Assembly: GCF_027596085.1 (NCBI RefSeq)
Contig: NC_072449.1
Span: 21,140,334 to 21,204,333, forward strand
DNA: 64,000 nucleotides
Source: Anoplopoma fimbria
Taxonomy: Eukaryota; Chordata; Actinopteri; Perciformes; Anoplopomatidae
Direction: 5' to 3'
This document shows, piece by piece, positions 40,650 to 51,801 of the stretch (positions are counted from its first letter, which is position 1; each line of letters starts with the position of its first letter). The notes below the pieces were generated by a model. The model searched no databases. It was not told the DNA's origin and saw nothing but the letters and a program-made list of their open reading frames with translations. Both the position numbers and the translations under genes were made by a program.

Positions 40650-40858
40650 GTGATGCGTATCTGTGCTCTGCTCCTCCTCGCTGGGATCATCCCAGGGGTT
40701 TATGGAGGGGAGCCCTGCAAGCTGATGGTAAAGTCTATTCCACATTGCGTTTATCAGTCAGAAGATGTAGTGACTGGGGATTGGTTCCCTTTTCATGTGA
40801 AGGCACCAAAACCTGAGTTGGATTTGGGGAGTGATAAGGTTAATGCAGTTAAAATGTA
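40650..40858 (+). pseudogene. Pseudogene piece: signal peptide and first exon
   Basis: The ORF encodes a 19-residue hydrophobic leader, then PCKL, a DVVTGDWFPFHV segment and PKPEL, which align with [15 protein letters not shown] and EPSL in the complete receptor at 51801-51530. The end diverges and stops at 40856-40858 with no convincing donor in frame. Confidence 0.6.
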
Positions 40859-41709
40859 AGATTTTGAAGACTTACACATTTTCTTTTCTTGTTGAGCTGA
40901 ACTACGTCTATGCACTCTGTCTTCATATGTCTTGGTTTCAGATGTTCATCTTCCTATTACTTTCCTGTGTCACACCTGCTATCGTTTTAACCAGGGAGCT
41001 TATTGCTGGCTTCAGGCTTGATCTTCTCAGTGGAGGAAATTAACAATAACCCAGACCTCCTGCCCAACTTCACCCATGGCTATCTGGCAGCTGATGCTTG
41101 CCTAGCAGAGAGCAGCCCTCTGTTAGCAGCCATTGCTATGGTGACTAGACAGGAAGTACATTTGGCAAACTCAGAATGTGGATCTGTGATTACAGTGCCA
41201 GTTGTTGTTGGCTTTGCACTCACTTGAACCTCCATTGTTTTGGGAAACACATTGGGGTGTTTAATTCACCCATGGTGAGGATAACTGTGTTGCAAACATA
41301 ATGATGATTCATGTGCTTGTTAGTTTTTTTGCAAAGTATTTCTACACTACCATATGTCTTCATTGTCTTCTTGTTGTCTTCAGTTTTCTCTGTTTTCCTG
41401 TGGGTTTGTAATGCTCGCTCCTGTTGTCTTCCAAATCAATTACAATACCCCTGTTCCAACAAGATTTGACATAACAGAAAAGGATGTTCGAGCGCTGTTT
41501 TGATGGAGACGGACAGAATTTGTGGCTGAGATGACAGAAAGAAAGCTCAGGAACAGGGGAACAATTTAGCAGGTCAACTTGGGTGTCATGCTTCCATCAG
41601 TGCCGATCAGAGCTGGGGACGATAATACTCGTGACTACTGCAGAGTCATTTGTAATGATGTAATAAAAATGATTAATAATAATAATTTGTAATAATAGTA
41701 ATTAATGCA

Positions 41710-41745
41710 GATTGTAACCTTTCCAACTGGGGAAAGGTTACAATC
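41710..41745. repeat. Perfect 15-bp inverted repeat
   Basis: Arms 41710-41724 (GATTGTAACCTTTCC) and 41731-41745 with a 6-nt loop. It shares the TTGTAACC/GGTTACAA core with the palindrome at 43531-43548. Confidence 0.85.
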
Positions 41746-42719
41746 CAGTGGGAAAGCCCCTTTCCAGTGGAATAGGGGCTTAAAAATGCTCCCACAATTA
41801 CCTTTAAAGATTCACAAGACTCTTATAATTAAAGCTCTGCACAGTCGCTGCTCACTGCTCCTTAATAGTTAGGATGGAATAAATGCAGAAGATGAGGTTT
41901 CTCTCTACGGTACGACTTGGGTATAACTTCACTTACGTGTCTATTTCTGTCTTTCAAACATACAGTTTCTCACTTAACTATCTTTCTGTTTCCCTGTCTA
42001 TCCATCTGTCAAACAGTTGCTCTGATTCTTGTGAGCTAGCTGTGTTTGTTTGAGTGGCAATAGGACAGGACTCTAGGTATTATCAAGGTATCCACTGTTC
42101 TTCTGCACAATGTCCAGTGACGCTGCTGCTGGGCCACGGCTGAGCTGCTACGCCTCATTGGGCGGTTTTGGGTGGGGTTAGTGTCCCTGGATGAAGATTT
42201 TGGCAGATTTCGGATTCAGGGACGAGAAGGCCACAGACACAATTCTTGAATTTGAACTGCTTTTTTCTATTACAGGTCTCCATTTTAATAACTCATAAAC
42301 TATCCCTCCTTCTGAATTTTCAGAATGTGATGAAATATTTTATTATAATATTAATGATCAAGTGATCCTAGGTGCCTGTGTATGTCCTGGTACAAGGAAA
42401 GCGTTACAGAAAGAAAAACCTGTGTGCTTCTTTGACTTTCTGCGTTGTGCTGAGGGAGAAATTAACAACACAACAGATACTTTTGTATAATCAAAAAAAC
42501 ATTTGTTATTGATAAATGCTTTTCCCGTAATCCCTGTAAAGAAGGTTAACTAACTAATTTACTCGTAATTTACTACTTACTTTAATAGTCTGATGTTTAG
42601 GTAAATAAAGACTGTAACTTTAGGCTTTTAACTCTAATGTAACATTGATACAAGGATATAGCAACATCTTTAGATTTATCTGTGAAAAACACACCTGCTT
42701 TCTCTGTCTCTGTTTTAGG

Positions 42720-43010
42720 ATCACTGGACTGTGTTTGGTGTCCTCTGCAATTCTAACTCACATAGGCTACTTGTGCCTCAGGAGGGACAACTTGAAGTCC
42801 TGCCTCAGCCGCAAATGTTCCAATGCTATCTCCTGTCAACTCCGCTCGGAAAGGGCTTTGTCTGCAGATGATGAATACTACAATATCTCTCTGGTGTCCG
42901 CTAAATCAGGATCCCGCAAAAGTACACTGCCAACATCTCTCCGCCAGGACTTTCCACTATTGATGAGCACTACGGCGGGATGTGTTGGGCGACAGCTGCA
43001 GCTTAAATGA
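42720..43010 (+). other. Unidentified open segment with a hydrophobic stretch
   Basis: After a good polypyrimidine tract and AG (CTCTGTTTTAG), a frame stays open for about 95 codons. It has a hydrophobic stretch (GLCLVSSAILTHIGYLCL) followed by a basic, Ser/Cys-rich tail with DDEYYNIS. I do not recognise it. It directly abuts the DIRS-like recombinase fragment, so it may be internal retroelement sequence, or an exon of a lost gene. Confidence 0.25.
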
Positions 43011-43555
43011 CAACCTGAAGGCGTTGTCATTTAAGACAGCTTTGCTCCTTGCACTGACCTCAGCTAAAAGAGAGTTTGTGAACTAACCAGCTTGTCCTTC
43101 CACTCCAGTTGATTGCTCCACTGTGGTGATAAAATAAAATCCCTCCTTTGTTCCCAAGATCTGAAGGAGTTCTTTCAGGTTGAGTGTTATACAGCTGGAT
43201 GCTTTTGGTGTTCCAACCCTGCGGAGAACAGGGAGGCATGATACACCAACATGTTTCTGAAATGCTTGATGAAACCGTGAATGTATTGTGCAGGGTAAGG
43301 CCATGGCTCTCCCCAGATTAGTTGAATACTACCTGGGTTGGAGGGGGCCACTTACTTCTTGGCAGTGCAGCCTAGGATATAAAGAAGTAGCTGGGCATCG
43401 GCGGCTAACCTCTAGCCGGTCATGACCAGCCCTTATGCCAATCTTCAGTGGGCAAATGTGTGTTTGTGAAGCGAGGAGAGCATTACTCATGGAGTCCAGT
43501 GGAGAGCTCCACCAGTGTTTACAGAACTAGGGTTACAATATTGTAACCTTTTTTC
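43010..43555 (+). mobile_element. DIRS-like (tyrosine recombinase) retroelement remnant
   Basis: Around 43009-43083 the + strand encodes DNLKALSFKTALLLALTSAKR, the hallmark stretch of the tyrosine recombinase of DIRS-type retrotransposons in fish. The segment about 43480-43550 resembles the terminal part of such elements as I remember them (GTGGAGAGCTCCACCAG, then GAACTAGGGTTAC) and ends in an 18-bp palindrome at 43531-43548. The element sits between pieces 2 and 3 of the receptor pseudogene. No reverse transcriptase or gag was identified, so it is a degraded fragment. Subfamily is unknown. Confidence 0.6.
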
Positions 43556-44067
43556 TGGTCCAACTCAAAATTGACTGATTCCTCAGCAGTTGGATTTCCT
43601 TTCTTACAATGGCACCATGGGAATCATCCACTCTTTTGTCTAAAACTGTTGGGGCAGCCCAGACAGCTGCCATTTTTGCCAGTTTCCTTTACTACTGACA
43701 CACCTTTGGTGAAGCGTAGCATCGTCAGATGATATTACATTTTGGAGAGAATTACATTGTAGTTTTATCATGCTGAGAGAATAATTGTGTAATGATATTG
43801 CAGTCTCCTGACCCATTAACATCAAAATTGAAAAAAAAAAACATATTTAACACCATGCTGTTCTTATACCAGTATCCCCCTTTCTTGTTCACAACCCCTC
43901 CATATGAGGACAGGGTCAATTATACAAAATGAGTTTCAGTGTATTTCAGTGAATACTGTAGGATACTGATTTCTGTTTCCTTATACAATATCTGCTTCAG
44001 TTTTAATTTTCTTTGTATTCTAAACAAATGTATCTCACCATCTTCTGACAGGATCTTTTTTTTCCAG

Positions 44068-44462
44068 GTGCTAATCTGAATGATGTGCCTGACCCTGGCT
44101 CTTCCTCAGCCTTCAGAAAAGAACATATTGGACCACTGGGGACCCAAGGTCATTCTTGAATGTACAATGGGCTCCATAGTTCTGGGCCTGCATGTCTCAG
44201 CCTCCCCTGACCTTCCTAGCAAGGATATTCCCTGACGACATTAATGAAGCCAAACGAAACCACCTTCAGCATGCTGATCTTCTGTATAGTCTGGGTGACT
44301 TCTCTGTTAGCCTACATAAGTTCTCCTGGGAAGTGCACTGATGCAGTAGATATTTTTGCAATCTTAGACTCAAATCATGGCCTTCTATTCTATATCTTTG
44401 CCTCAAAGTGTTTTATTTTTCTTCTGAGGTCTGAGAGAAACAAAAAAAACACCCGATGGTGA
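44068..44462 (+). pseudogene. Pseudogene piece: TM5-TM7 exon
   Basis: An acceptor-like TTTTTTCCAG precedes 44068. The frame VLI, stop, then MMCLTLALPQPSEKN leads to GPKVILECTMGS. A frame change gives [16 protein letters not shown], and another gives [24 protein letters not shown]. It ends like other OlfC tails ([10 protein letters not shown]). The acceptor sits at the same codon position as the extra TM-domain intron of the complete receptor. Confidence 0.75.
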
Positions 44463-47400
44463 GATAGTAGGAAATACCAAGGACTCATGGTCAATAGATA
44501 AAGGCATAAAATACTTCAAATGAAAATAAAAACTGAATTTCAAAGAAGTATTGACTTTTGAAAGCCGTATGGTGTCCATCATGACACATGCAACAACAAC
44601 AACACCAAAAGAAAGAAAGAAGCAATGAATAAATACATATTCTTGACATTAATCAAATTCAATGTTATTTGTATTCAAATACTGTCACTTTTCTTCTGTG
44701 TTCAAGTGTAGTGTGCATAGTTTAATTTAAGCTTTTGAACGTTGCTGAATGTACCATAGCAAAATATTTGCATGTGTATTTCTGCCTAAATGGAAATAAC
44801 ATTTCATCAGCTGCTAGAGCTATTATTATCGTGAGTTGGTGTGGTACCACCCTGATGGTCCATCACAAACATTCACTCATCAGTGTGTTGCACACTGTGG
44901 TATTTGTTTGCCCTCACAGATATTATCCAGTGTGAAAAACTCTGCCTTGCTGTCTCTCAATTGCAATTCTGTCAACACATTTCTTATCTATCCTCCCATT
45001 TCAGATCATCTGGGCATGGATCTGGTGCATAATAAGATAAGATAAGATGAGACCTTCACATTATCTGCTGCCCAATATAATGTAGACTTCCACATGGGCC
45101 CCAGTGAATGGTGCTATTGTGGGAGAGACCATTAGTTTTGGCTGTAGTTTCTATGCTGTCCATCTCAGTGCCGGCTCTCACTACATAATAGGTGAAAGAA
45201 AGTTGGAGAAAAGGCTACCTGAAAGGCTTTCCTCAAGAAGGAAAAATGATAGAAAGCCAGGATTATGGTGAAAGAGACGCCTTCATCATGAAATGCGATT
45301 TTAGGTCATGGTGTATCTGGGCAAGACATGATTCAATCACTCAACTCTGTACCCTTATATAATTATGCAAAGTCACTGATATGTACACTTATCTTCACCA
45401 TCTGTGTATGAATGTGTGTATCAATGGGTGAATGAGAGGCACGTTTTAAAGCTCTTTGACAGATGTTACATAAAATGCAGTACATTTGACACAATATTCA
45501 GTTATTTGTTTTTTGCCCTAATGATGGTATGGGTTGATTAATGAATGATTTTGGAAATCAATTTCTCCATTATTATGCATATCTTGTCAACATTTTAAGA
45601 CTGTTCCCTTTGTAATAGTTAAAAAAAAGTGTGTACATAACCAATGCATCAGCAATCCAGGCAAGACATATAATATTTCTGTACCTTTGCCAGTTACATC
45701 GAAAAACTCACAAAAGTAGTGCTTGTTAGACTGAAACTGACACGTGATATTGATTGCTGCTTTATGATTTGCCCCCTGAAATGCCGGTGTAAGTTGCAAA
45801 CACTCCAAAATTAGGTGGGAGGATAAGTCTCAAGTAGTACAGTGGTCAAGTACAAGTCAAGGAGAGGGTCAATAGCGCTAACTCAAAGGCACTTAACACA
45901 ATCCTCAAAACAGAATAATAGGCAGACACAAAATACACTTTTGCCTTTTTCAAACAAAAATACCATTAGCTGCTGCAACAGAATTATATTTAGGTGTTTG
46001 TTATTTAATCCATCCCTTTGTCTCTAGTTTAGTCATTACTTGAACTTTGCTTCACCCCAAGGCATCAGAACTTCTTATTCATAGCACAATATTTTTTATA
46101 ACTTCTCTAAACCCTGTGTTTGATGAGGTAAACCCCCATGTGGTCAAACATCTGGTCAGCATTTCTTCCCATTACAAAAACTCACTGATGACAAGATTGA
46201 GCAAATTGCTGCATGTAAACACTGTAGAAGTCATGTCCTTCTTACATCTTTCAGTTTCCCTACTGTGTTTACATCTACGCTGTCAGCAATACATGTCTTC
46301 ATGTTTGGAGTTATCTTTTTCAGTATTTCGAGGCATGGATTTCTTTGAATTCTCGACTTATTCTCTACACTCACTCACTCTTTTAATATATTTTTAACAG
46401 CCATGCACACTCCTATTTTACATCTGTGTGCCTGTAATTTGATGGCCCGTTCATTTTAATGAAGGCATTACCAAAAGTTTTTTTTCTCATTCAAGTGATA
46501 TTAACCTCAAATAGAGATGGTCTATTCTGATTTCCTTAATTAATTCAAGCATGCTACTATCTGAAGGATCACTCATTGAAATGAAACAAGAGACTATCTT
46601 GCGATAGGGCACACCAGCCGCAATGACAAATGAGGCCAGGGGCTGTAGTGGGTGGAGCAATGGTCCCCTTCAGACTTTCAACCCCCCTACTTCCAGCACA
46701 CTTGCTTGGATCACACCAATCTTCTAACTCTGCCTTCATTTTTATCTGAACTACATACCTGTTTTGCGACTGCACCCTACACAGTTATGACAAAATCTGT
46801 CCAAGGACAGGCATTAACACCTGGCAAAGTACTAAAAACGGCTTTTGTGGTAGTCTTCACTACAGTAAGTGATGTCCAAGACCACATTTTGCCATTTTGA
46901 CACCAACAGAGACTCACAATGAAACACAATACCAGCAGCCACATGCTGTAGCTATCTGTAACAAAAATAACCCCTGTCTCATATTGAAATGTATGATGCA
47001 GTATAGAGAACAAAATGCTAAGGCTAAAAAGAGTTATAATTGGAAATAAATGCAAATCAAGCCCCTACAAACCCCTTTTTGACCCCAACGGACACCAGAG
47101 ACCATACATCTCTCCATCTTCCAATTTGTCTTTCTTGGGAGGAACAGATTAATTAGTGGTGGATAATCAATGTTAGCCTGAGAGCAGCTGTGGAGAGCCG
47201 GAAAAATGTCTGACGTATTAGTTTGTTATTGTAGGGAACAGCCAAGTGTGATGTTTATATGTGAAGGCCTCCGGAGTATGAGGGTTTAAATTAATCATTG
47301 ATGGCTGGGATTTCCACAGAGTATACCTCAGAGACCGTGGGCCTCATTATTCTATCTCAGGTCAAATCAGCATGGACACTGGTGCCAAATCCCATTCAGA

Positions 47401-47834
47401 TCTAGCAATGAGCTGTCCTTCACATTTCTGTGGAGAACGTCAAAGGAGTGTCACGTAGTTTGAAAAATAAAACCATTTGTAAACTGTTGGCTGTCTTGAA
47501 TTGCTGGGTATTAAACACTATAGGGGGTTTCATATTAAAACATCACCTCTTTATGATGATGCACTTTTATGTCTTTTATATTGTTTCTGTGATTATTCGT
47601 CTGTTTTTATTTCTACACTACTGACCAAAATAATTCATAAAGTTAAGGTAGATCTTTAACTAAGGGTAAGAATCTATTTATTAGGAGTGAGAGTGGTAGA
47701 CAGGAAAATGTACAAAGACATTGGGGAAAGTTATTGGTAAGGATAAAGATGGGCCATGAAGAATGACAGAAGGCAGCATTTACAACACAATACTACCATC
47801 TAGTGGTAAAAGTTTGTCTGTATATACATATATT
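44463..47834. other. Intergenic region between pseudogene and complete receptor
   Basis: Nothing recognised beyond a short AAGAT tandem near 45030. Open frames here are short and unlike known proteins. Confidence 0.6.
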
Positions 47835-47840
47835 TTTATT
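47835..47840 (-). terminator. Candidate polyadenylation signal of the complete receptor
   Basis: AATAAA on the - strand, about 60 bp after the stop codon. Confidence 0.4.
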
Positions 47841-47900
47841 AACCTGGGAAAAAGCTAGTAAAAGAAGTCCATGAAATATGAATGAAATAAATATGACCTC

Positions 47901-50900
47901 CTAAAATTTGTCCAAGGCAGATTTCGACATTAAGTGTTTCCATGTGTTCTTTTCTGGCCTTAGAAGGATTATGTAGCACTTTGGTGCAAAGATGCAGCCC
48001 AACAGTCCATAACTGGAGGCCAAAATAGCAAACACCTCCGTGGCTGTGGAGTACATCCCAGGAGAGCTGATGTAAGCAGGAACAAAGGCTATCCACACTG
48101 TACAAAAAATGAGCATGCTGAAGGTGATGAGTCTGGCCTCGTTGAAGTTGTCCGGTAGTTTCCTTGCCAGGAAGGCCAAGACAAGGCAGAGGCAGGCCAG
48201 CAGGCCAATGTAGCCCAAGACCAGAGCAAATGCTACAGGTGAACCTTCATCACACAAGAGAATGACGATAATGCTCTCACGTGGCATCAGTTGGTGTGGA
48301 GTGGGTGGAGCAACAACCAGCCACACTGTGCAGATTATTACCTGTAGAAAAAGAAAAGTGTTTCATTCAGATGTTTGAGCAAATGCCCAAATCAAGGTGC
48401 ATAATGAGTGAGGAATCCTTACCTGGACCAGTGTACAAAGGGTAATGATTGCCTTTTGCTGTGCAGGCCCAAACCATTTAATAACATTACTGCCTGGAAT
48501 TGTGGCCTTGAAGGCCATTAACACCACTATAGTTTTCCCCAGAATACAAGAGATACAGAGGTCAAAGGTAATTCCAAATGCTGTGTGTCGCAGCATGCAG
48601 GACCACTCAGTGGGCCGGCCTATGAAGGTCAGAGAACACAGGAAACACAGAGTCAACGAGAAGAGCAGCAGGAAGCTCAGCTCAGAGTTGTTGGCCTTGA
48701 CAATGGGGGTGGCTCTGTGACAAGAGAATATGAAGGCCACAACACAAGTGCAAAAGGAGCCAATGAGCGAAATAGCCATCAGGATGATGCCCATGGTGCT
48801 GCTATAGGAGAGGAACTCCACCTGTTTGGGGATACAGGCTGTTCTCTCAGCATTGGACCAGAACTCTGGCAGGCAGCGCACACACTCTACGGCATCTAAA
48901 GAAAAGACAAGAGGACTTTAGCTGTTATATATTGTGGCTTTACCACTGCAACTTTTTTAGAGTTTTTAGACTCTCAATCGCAAAGTAGGCAAGTAGCCTT
49001 TCCTTACCAGTCTGATTGCTAAACTCGCCAGCTGTGCAAACAACACAATCATGGCAGCAGATAGGGAAGTTTGTTCTGATTGACTTCCGTGTACCTGGGG
49101 GACAAATGCTGCTGCATACTGACAAGGGGATCTAGGGAAACGAGGGAACATACAGTGAAATGATCACAACACAGCCACATAATAAAATAAATATTATTGA
49201 ACAAAATGCAATTCAAAAGAACATTATTTAATCTATTGAGATCCATACTTTGGTTTGGTTGCCATTCCATACAATTATATTTTCCTGAATCTTGAGTTTT
49301 TGCTTTCCGTCTTTGGTTGTCTCATCAAATTTGCCAATAGTGACAAACTCCATTTCTCCATCTGGTCTTAGCTGCCAGTTCACAAGGTCATACATGGCTG
49401 CAGGGTCACCATTCTCATCAAACTTGGTTTCGTCGCCAAAAGAGTTCAAATATTCCACATATTTTATGTAATGAAGTAGCTAATGGAAGAAATTGCATAT
49501 CATTTTGTAGTAATAGCAATATATATACATACTATATCAGTATCACTGTAACTTTTGTTCATCTGGAGTGAATTACTGAACGTGTGGGATGGTACCTGCC
49601 ATGGCTGTATATTGTCTGCATCTGGACAGGCCTGCTGAGGAAATGGCCCGTTTCCTTTCACACAGCTTCTCATTGCCTTTAATGCATGGACAATGGCATA
49701 CACAGCCTTATAGACATTGTAGGAGATCCTTAGTTGTGACACATCTGAATAGATATTCGTCACACTCCGCAGCTCTTCTGCTCCGGAGCATGGAGGTTTA
49801 CCCTCAACACTATGTTCCTGACCTTCAGCCTGCAGACCCAGGCTGCATTGAAACACCTCTTCCCAGAAGGGTATCAGGAATGGATCTGTAAGGGTATCTG
49901 GGCTTGAGGGATGCAGGCGTAGCAGAAAGTCTTGCAATCCAGGGATGTTTGCTCGCCGAATGGCAAATCCCATAGAACCCTGGAGAATTTGATGGTGCTT
50001 TTTGGGGGTGGAGATGACGGCAGCTGTGCTCCAAGCCTCACTGGCCAGCCACTGTATCCCAGTGAGCCCCTCTCTAAATTAAAGTGGTATGGAAATGTCA
50101 ATTTTTTCAAAGATAAACATATCAGATTTCAAACTTAGCAAACCTGTATTTTTAAAAAGTCAACAAAATCAAAAGTTGATAGTGATTTTTTATCATATTT
50201 TAAATACTATAGTGAAGCAGAAGATTCTGAACAAATCATGCCTGAGAGCTTCGTCAAACAATGCGGCTGCATCTTGTTCCACAGCAAACACTAGAATCAC
50301 TCGAGCCCCAGAGGAGCGGATCTTGGAAACAATTGATGAAATTGTGGTCTGTGCTCGGTTCTTAGGGATGACCTCATGGAGAGCAACACAAACACCTAAT
50401 TTTCTAACCTATAAGCAGCAGGAGGGATATATGACAACTTTATTTTTTTTTATTCACAAGTTCATTAAATGTTCATTAAATTATACAATGAAAATGACTT
50501 AATGGCAACTTTAGTTATGGGTGTATTTCTCACCTCATCTGCAAATATGTTTGCCCCACCACGGCCATAAGCATCATCCCCTGCGATCACACCCACCCAA
50601 GTCCAGCCAAAATGCTTGACAAGTTGTACTAATGCATCTACCTAGTGATAGAAAGAGGAAAAGGAAAAGAGACACAACGAGAGAGAGAGAGAAGAGAGAG
50701 CGGTATTAAATGATTCCAGAGATGAAAATGTGGACATTACTTTGTTTGTGTATAGAGGTTGCATTGTGAGTGGCTGCTGCCTCTAACCTGAAAGAAGTCA
50801 CTGGGCATAGTCCTTAAAAAAGCAGGAAACTCCTTTTTGTCACTTAGACAGGCACAGCTGGAGAAATAACTAACCTGATTGGAAAAAAACAAATAAACTT

Positions 50901-51801
50901 TATTCTATCAGTTGGTAGGACTTGTCTCATAGTAACCGAATGTTTAAGCCACTATGAATTTAAAACTGTTGACCCTCCCTAGCGGTGGTAACAACAACAA
51001 AAACAATCTAGCGAACACAGTTGCTGAGTAGCTATGACTCTCTTACCTGTGGCACATGGAAGACTCCTAGGAATCGGGCCACAACAAGAGACTGAGTAGA
51101 GCCTCCGTCTCCTATCACTGTTGGTACCGTCCCATGACAGGTGCCTTTACTCTGTGTCCCTCCTACAACCACTGAACCCTTCTCATTCCCCACTAACTCC
51201 ATGGCAGCCTTCAGAGCCTGATGGGGTGTACTGCATGAATCATAGATCCTATAGCCCAGTGTGATGTTGGGAAGGAGTTTGCCATCTCTGTTGATCTCCT
51301 CTATGGCAAAAATCATAGTTTGCATCCAACGGAAAGTACGGAAGTTAAATCTGGAAGAACAGAGATGATGGAATCTTAGATTTCAACATAATTATCAGTG
51401 TAAAGCCCTGTAAAAATGAATTATTTCGCTCAAGGAAGTTAAAACAAACATTTCCAAACAGAACAATGGAAGCAAGAAAATGAAGAGAAAATTTGCAGCT
51501 ACAGCAAGACTAGCTAAAGAACTGCTCACCTGGTGCACTGTTGAGGAGGAGGCGTAGAGGTGAAGGACAGACTGGGCTCCACCACCATGTCATGAAGGGA
51601 GAAGAGTCCCCCCAAGATAATGTCCCCCTTTTTCTCCAGCACAGGCAGGGTCATAGACCCTGGAATTAGTTTGCATTGCTGGCTCTGGTCTTGGTTGGAG
51701 TTGTAGGGAAAAATCACACACCATAGTAGACTCAAAAGCACAAGCTCTGTCCTTCTCCTGGAAAGATTGGAGTCTACTGATCTCATCCCAAAAAATGGCA
51801 T
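47901..51801 (-). CDS. OlfC / vomeronasal type-2-like receptor, complete, 10 exons
   Basis: Family C GPCR of olfactory sensory neurons. Exons (descending): 51801-51530, 51350-51047, 50874-50788, 50641-50534, 50408-50242, 50073-49596, 49479-49249, 49131-49008, 48895-48423, 48341-47901. The spliced frame is 894 residues with no stop. Layout: signal peptide; Venus-flytrap ligand domain from about residue 45; Cys-rich linker ([13 protein letters not shown] to [10 protein letters not shown]); seven-helix domain from about residue 615; C-terminal [14 protein letters not shown]. The amino-acid pocket residues of CaSR (S147, S170, D190, Y218, E297) correspond to S178, S198, D218, Y246 and E325, all kept, which suggests an amino-acid ligand. 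Odd points: four introns beyond the usual six-exon structure, one with a GC donor, and D in place of V in TM3 ([10 protein letters not shown]). The start has A at -3; a second Met lies six codons in. Confidence 0.93.

Larger units (their letters stand above)
40650..44462 (+). pseudogene. Broken OlfC/V2R-like family C GPCR
   Basis: Three separated pieces of a family C odorant receptor lie on the + strand. Piece 1 (40650-40858) has a signal peptide (MRICALLLLAG) and a first-exon-like segment with a PCKL start and GDWFPFHV. Piece 2 (about 40994-41227) has a ligand-domain exon 2 core with IFSVEEINNN and LLPNFTHGY, then loses the expected Cys/GD..ST stretch and hits a stop. Piece 3 (44068-44462) encodes the extracellular loop, then TM5-TM7. 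Piece 3 needs at least two frameshifts around 44200-44260 to join GPKVILEC to FSMLIFC. No ligand-domain middle, Cys-rich exon or TM1-TM4 was found. Gene order and orientation make it a relic of the receptor cluster on the opposite strand. It is clearly non-functional as a full receptor. Confidence 0.85.

Noticed and set aside
45587..47055. Several 70-120 codon frames between pseudogene and receptor
   Set aside because: Composition and lack of motifs fit chance frames in AT-rich DNA.
48445..48899. Plus-strand frames across the receptor transmembrane exon
   Set aside because: Antisense shadows of the conserved receptor coding sequence.
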